Positions 51,430 through 54,881 of a stretch of 54,881 nucleotides of DNA are shown here, piece after piece. The stretch's first letter is position 1; each line of letters starts with the position of its first letter. The stretch is from positions 1 to 54,881 of the forward strand of contig NZ_VCKY01000043.1 of NCBI RefSeq assembly GCF_005889735.1, read 5' to 3'. The notes under the pieces were generated by a model that saw nothing but the letters and a program-made list of their open reading frames with translations, was not told the DNA's origin and did not search any database. The position numbers were made by a program, and so were the translations under genes. The stretch is from Nonomuraea turkmeniaca. Lineage in GTDB: Bacteria > Actinomycetota > Actinomycetes > Streptosporangiales > Streptosporangiaceae.

Positions 51430-51960
51430 TCAGGCGGCCCGGCGGACCGGCATGCCGATCTCGCGTACCAACTCCGGGAGGTCGACTCCGGAGTCGCAAA
51501 GGATCCTGGCGGCGCCGTTGGAGCAGTCGGCCAGCAGTCCCCAGAGCAGGCGCTCCCCGGTGACCGGTCCTGGCCGACACTGGGCCACCTCGATCACCTT
51601 CCTGGCGTGCATGGCCAGCGGGATCTCGCCGAGCGGCCCGTACAACGTCACCAGGAGCGGCCGCAGCCGGGAGCGCCGCAGCCGCCACGCCGCGGGCGTG
51701 TCGGCGCCGGTCCTGGTGCGGCGGTGCACCTGGTCGAGGTCGATCCCCAGCGTGGCGAGCAGCGACCGCGCGTCGCCGACGTCCACCCGCTCCCGCACGT
51801 CGTGTGCGGACGCGGTGAACGACGAGAGCGTGAAGGGCCGTACCTCGGTCACTCCCAGCAGCATCAGGTCGGCGTCGAGCGCCGGCCGTCCGGCGTCGAG
51901 CGCGAGGATCCCGGCCCTGACCACGGCCCGGCGTGCGTCTTCGGTGAACCTGGCGAACAA
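51430..51960 (-). CDS. Clp N-terminal domain protein
   Basis: A 176-residue protein read from TTG 51960 (FARFTEDARRAVVRAGILAL), with GGGGG 7 bases upstream. The Clp-N repeat pattern appears twice: FTEDARRAVVRAGILALDAG ... DADLMLLGV, and IPLAMHARKVIEVAQCRPGP ... TGERLLWGLL, as in ClpC/ClpA N-domains, but there is no ATPase domain. Such stand-alone N-domains could bind substrates or adaptor proteins. It follows the small HTH gene by 4 bases, forming a two-gene unit behind twin palindromes. Confidence 0.82.
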   Translation of the reverse strand: MFARFTEDARRAVVRAGILALDAGRPALDADLMLLGVTEVRPFTLSSFTASAHDVRERVDVGDARSLLATLGIDLDQVHRRTRTGADTPAAWRLRRSRLRPLLVTLYGPLGEIPLAMHARKVIEVAQCRPGPVTGERLLWGLLADCSNGAARILCDSGVDLPELVREIGMPVRRAA

Positions 51961-51964
51961 CGTG

Positions 51965-52180
51965 CTACCCCCTTGTCCGGCGAGCGTGCTTACGATGGGC
52001 GGTCTGCCGCCGAACCCCCAGCGAGTCGGCGATCTGCTCCCACGACCACCCTTGAGCGCGGGCGTTCGACACGTGCATCGCCTCCAGCTCCTCCAGCAGG
52101 GTCCTGAGCGCGGCCACCGCGGCCAGACCCACCCCGGGATCGTGATCGGCGGCCGCCTCGGCCAGTTCGGTGACTTCCAT
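51965..52180 (-). CDS. Small helix-turn-helix protein
   Basis: A 71-residue protein (MEVTELAEAAADHDPGVGLA ... AAVAALRTLLEELEAMHVSN) with a C-terminal HTH (QGWSWEQIADSLGVRRQTAH, RKHARR) similar to sigma-70 region-4-like DNA-binding domains. ATG 52180 is preferred; GTG 52201 lies across an operator. No ribosome-binding site is visible, so the message may be leaderless. It probably represses its own unit through the two palindromes directly upstream. Confidence 0.8.
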   Translation of the reverse strand: MEVTELAEAAADHDPGVGLAAVAALRTLLEELEAMHVSNARAQGWSWEQIADSLGVRRQTAHRKHARRTRG

Positions 52181-52183
52181 AGC

Positions 52184-52226
52184 GTCAGCATATGCTGACA
52201 CGGACCGCTTGTCAGCATATGCTGAC
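52184..52226. promoter_or_regulatory. Twin perfect palindromes GTCAGCATATGCTGAC
   Basis: Two identical 16-bp perfect palindromes at 52184-52199 and 52211-52226 (27 bases centre to centre), the first ending 3 bases before the HTH gene start. Likely the autoregulatory operator. Confidence 0.8.
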
Positions 52227-52268
52227 GATTTATCGCCGCTCGGTGAGGCGCTGACGGCCTGTCCGCGT

Positions 52269-53096
52269 CTAGCCGGGGAAGGTGGTGGTGCGCATGGTCA
52301 GGGCCGCCTCCTCCAGGGACAGCGTGACCTCGACCCGGCCCAGCTCCGCCGTGCGAGCGACGTGGGTGCCGCCGCACGGGATCGACGCCTCGCCCTCGGG
52401 CAATGCGCAGTGCCAGGTACGGCGGGCCGTCAGACCGGGCCCCGGCACGTCGAGCCAGACGGGCGCGTCGGCGGCCACCCAAGCCTTGAGCCGGTCGTTC
52501 ACCTGCTGAGCGACCGGCTCGAGGTCCAGGTCCTCCGTGGCGAACCCCTTCTTGCGCAGCGACTTGCCCAGGCGGTAGACGTCCACGCTGCCGTACTCGG
52601 CGATCCGCGAGGAGGTGATGGCCGCCTGGTCGAAGTCGGGATGCCCGAGCGCGTCCAGCGGCGCCTCCTTGCGCCACCGGCCGGCGAGGGCCGCGTTGAG
52701 CGCGAGCGCGGCCAGGTGGCAGGCGGTATGCCCGGCCGAGAGCGCCGCACGGAATCCGGCGTCCACCTCCAGCTCAACCTCGGCCCCCACGGGCAGCGGT
52801 GTCTCGGTCACGTGGACGACCAGCCACTCCCAGCCCTCGGCGCCGCGCCGCACCGGGATGGCGTCACCCAGGAAGAGGTCGCCGGAGCTCGATCGCGCCC
52901 CGGTCACGCAGTCGGCCACCGGCACGCCGCCGATCGTGCCGCGATCGGCGGGCTGGTCGGGCCAGGTGTGGTCGAGGGGGTGGAACGGCGTCTCGGCGAC
53001 GACGAGGCCGTGCCGGTCCCCCGACGGCACGGTCCCGACGATCGTGGAGCGGCCCGAAACCCGGCCGCTCGGAAAGGTGACGGCAGTGGATATCAC
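52269..53096 (-). CDS. Alanyl-tRNA editing domain protein (AlaX-like)
   Basis: A 275-residue protein with the second-domain zinc motifs of AlaRS/AlaX editing proteins: HTACHLAALALNAAL (the HxxxH motif) and IPCGGTHVARTAELG (CGGTH). The N-terminal half has TPFHPLDHTWPDQPADRGTI, comparable to the AlaX beta-barrel. AlaX proteins remove serine or glycine wrongly attached to tRNA-Ala; a related metal-dependent hydrolase role is possible. GTG 53096 lies 4 bases after the MFS stop, so the two are an operon. Confidence 0.85.
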   Translation of the reverse strand: MISTAVTFPSGRVSGRSTIVGTVPSGDRHGLVVAETPFHPLDHTWPDQPADRGTIGGVPVADCVTGARSSSGDLFLGDAIPVRRGAEGWEWLVVHVTETPLPVGAEVELEVDAGFRAALSAGHTACHLAALALNAALAGRWRKEAPLDALGHPDFDQAAITSSRIAEYGSVDVYRLGKSLRKKGFATEDLDLEPVAQQVNDRLKAWVAADAPVWLDVPGPGLTARRTWHCALPEGEASIPCGGTHVARTAELGRVEVTLSLEEAALTMRTTTFPG

Positions 53097-53100
53097 CTCG

Positions 53101-54315
53101 TCATTGTCCCAGCGGCCGCTCGTCCTCCAGGTAGCGGTCGCGGCCGGCGTACAGGCCGGTGAGGAGCTGGACGACGAGCACGCCGAAGATCAGCAGGTAC
53201 GGCAGCGTCCAGTCGCCGGTCCGCTCGTGCAGCACGCCGACCAGCAGCGGCCCGGCACCGGCGATCAGGTAGCCGCCGCTCTGGCCGAACGCCGACAACG
53301 CGGCCGTGGTCTCCGGCGTACGCGTGCGCAGGCCCAGCATCATCAGCGCCAGCGGGAACGACCCCATCCCGACGCTGATCAGCACCGCCCACACCATCGC
53401 CCACGAGATCGGCCCCAACCAGAGCCCCAGGAACCCTGCCGCGTAGAACACCACGAGCCCGACCACCACGGGACGCTGGTCCTGGAACCGGGCGGCGACG
53501 ACGGGCACGAGGGCCGAGACCGGGATGTTCAGCGCGGTGAACACCCCGAGGATCAGCCCGGCCTGCGAGGTGCTGTAGCCGCCGTCGACGAGGATCGCGG
53601 CGAGCCAGCCGAACATGATGTACGCGATCATCGACTGGGTGCCGAAGTAGACCGCGATCACCCAAGCCATCCTGCTGCCGAGCATCCGGCGGATGCCCGA
53701 ATCCCTGCTGCCCGCGTCCCGCTCCGGCTCACTGCGCAGCAGCGCAAGCCACGGAATGGCGGCGACGGCGGCCAGGGCCGCCCACACGCCGAGCGCGATG
53801 TGCCAGTCCCCCGAGGCACGCTCGATCGGCACGGTCGCGGCGGCGGCCAGCATGGTGCCCGTCGCCAGGGCCGTGGTGTAGACGGTGGTCATGATCCCGG
53901 TACGGGCCGGGAAGTGCCGCTTGATCAGCGTCGGGATGAGCACGTTGCCGACGGCCCCGCCGGACAGCGCGACCGCGCTGCTCAGCAGGAACACCGGCGC
54001 GGACTCGACCAGCACCCTGACCAGCATGCCCACGCCCAGCGTGAGCAGCGCCAGCAGGAGGAGCCGGTGCTCGCCGACCCGCCTGGCGAGGGCCGGCGTG
54101 ACGACGCCCACGCCGGCGAAGGCCAGCACGGGGAGGGTGGTGAGCAGGCCGGTGCCCACGCTCGACATGCCGAGCGCACCGGACAGCTGGTCGAGGAGGG
54201 GGCCCACGCTGGTGACGGCGGTGCGGAGGTTGAGTGCGGCGAGGACGATTCCCAGCACGAGGAGCCAGGCGAGGGGGGTTGTTCTGCCTCTGGACTCTTG
54301 GGCGAGCACGCTCAT
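53101..54315 (-). CDS. MFS transporter, CynX/NimT-like
   Basis: A 404-residue, 12-helix transporter. LVLGIVLAALNLRTAVTSVG and PLLDQLSGALGMSSVGTGLL are typical of the CynX/NimT (cyanate or nitroimidazole transport) subgroup, as is GNVLIPTLIKRHFPARTGIM and MLGLRTRTPETTAALSAFGQ. The substrate is uncertain. It is first gene of a two-gene unit with the AlaX-like gene. ATG 54315 or GTG 54309 may be the start. Confidence 0.88.
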   Translation of the reverse strand: MSVLAQESRGRTTPLAWLLVLGIVLAALNLRTAVTSVGPLLDQLSGALGMSSVGTGLLTTLPVLAFAGVGVVTPALARRVGEHRLLLLALLTLGVGMLVRVLVESAPVFLLSSAVALSGGAVGNVLIPTLIKRHFPARTGIMTTVYTTALATGTMLAAAATVPIERASGDWHIALGVWAALAAVAAIPWLALLRSEPERDAGSRDSGIRRMLGSRMAWVIAVYFGTQSMIAYIMFGWLAAILVDGGYSTSQAGLILGVFTALNIPVSALVPVVAARFQDQRPVVVGLVVFYAAGFLGLWLGPISWAMVWAVLISVGMGSFPLALMMLGLRTRTPETTAALSAFGQSGGYLIAGAGPLLVGVLHERTGDWTLPYLLIFGVLVVQLLTGLYAGRDRYLEDERPLGQ

Positions 54316-54399
54316 GGCGGGCGATGTCCTCCACTCATCTAATCATGGGATGAATCGCCATCTTAACAGGACCGAAACAGGTGTTTATTCCTGGCCGCC

Positions 54400-54777
54400 G
54401 TGCCCGGTGTCGCGTTCTTCGTAGCGACGCGATCAGTCATCAAGGGCAACGGGCTGGAGGTGAGCGCCGGTGGACGAGGGCGCGGGGTCCGTCTCGCGGA
54501 TGCGATCCGCGGCGTGCGGGAGGAACCGTCCGCGGCGATGGAGCACGCGGACACGCGGCTGCAGTTCGAGGGGGTCCCCGGCCTCGCCACCTCACTCCAC
54601 AACCTGGCGGTGGACGATCGAGGGGCTTGGCATCGCCCTGGACATGGGGGATGGACCCCTCGCGCGGGCGACAAGGTCCGCATTATGGACGCTTGTCGCG
54701 AGCACCCCGCTGAAGGGGACGAAACCTGGACGGCCATCACCGGGACTGATCCTGCAGAATGGCCGGTCACGGGCTGA
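54400..54777 (+). pseudogene. Degenerate gene, N-terminal similarity to trypsin-co-occurring (trypco2-like) domains
   Basis: The only recognisable block is VRLADAIRGVREEPSAAMEH (about 54485-54545), followed by ADTRLQFE, like the start of effector-associated trypco2 domains. A natural start, VDEGAG at 54470, is in the neighbouring frame, one base out at about 54484. After RLQFE the sequence no longer follows the family. So it is probably a frameshifted remnant. Bases 54778-54881 hold two GGGCGCGGCCCCT direct repeats (54792 and 54839) and GC-rich hairpins, no gene. Confidence 0.35.
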
Positions 54778-54881
54778 GCACCCCGGTGGTGGGGCGCGGC
54801 CCCTTGCCAGGGGCCACGCCAGGTGGGTCACATGACCGGGCGCGGCCCCTCGGGGGGTTCGGTGCCGGGAGGGGTCGGGCC

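Noticed and set aside
1..54881. CRISPR array, insertion sequence or prophage
   Set aside because: No regularly spaced repeats, no transposase, integrase or phage structural gene was seen on either strand.

Overview
The window is high-GC DNA from a filamentous actinomycete. The evidence is strong G/C third-position bias, frequent GTG/TTG starts, GlxA-type AraC regulators, a lone type III polyketide synthase, an SAM-methyltransferase of the DUF574 type, an ECF41/SigJ sigma factor and CUT2 sugar importers. The gene style resembles Streptosporangiales (Nonomuraea-like); that placement is inference, not a database result.

Left third (1-22,450): housekeeping genes (EI24 membrane protein cut by the left edge, Maf, DUF937, FtsH, a PTH2-like protein) followed by many small transcription units, each with its own regulator or palindromic operator. 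These include MFS/PTH2, GlxA, DUF574 methyltransferase, TetR, MarR plus membrane protein, CGNR zinc finger, VOC-PNPOx, a MarR-GNAT fusion, an alpha/beta hydrolase behind a twin operator, DUF2071, a methyltransferase, a second GlxA, a type III PKS and a VWA lipoprotein.

Centre (22,559-50,457): this stretch is bounded by two identical tRNA-Ala(GGC) genes in opposite orientation. Its core (25,715-42,245) is an L-arabinose/arabinoside locus: araB-araD-araA, two complete CUT2 ABC importers (a ChvE/MmsAB type and a YtfQRT/YjfF type), two closely similar LacI repressors and a secreted arabinofuranosidase gene that has been deleted and frameshifted. Six near-identical 16-bp palindromes (consensus TTGTTAGCGCTAACAA) lie at the starts of the araB, chvE-type, ytfQ-type, lacI and arabinofuranosidase units, so the locus reads as one LacI-controlled regulon. 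It is followed by a metallophosphoesterase, tandem DUF4236 proteins, a VOC/THEP1-NTPase/kinase operon, and an FtsX-type ABC exporter with a response regulator and a frameshifted histidine kinase.

Right end (50,500-54,881): SigJ with an ECF41-like promoter, a small HTH/Clp-N pair behind two perfect GTCAGCATATGCTGAC palindromes, an AlaX-type editing protein with an MFS exporter, and a degenerate fragment.

The most unusual signal is a dispersed palindromic element (core GCCTCACTCCGTGAGGC). It occurs four times, always in the same orientation relative to transcription. It is inserted in frame inside an MFS transporter (two copies), fused to the N-terminus of araD, and placed in the leader of a sugar ABC ATPase gene. 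A second repeat type forms the C-terminal tail of that same ATPase.
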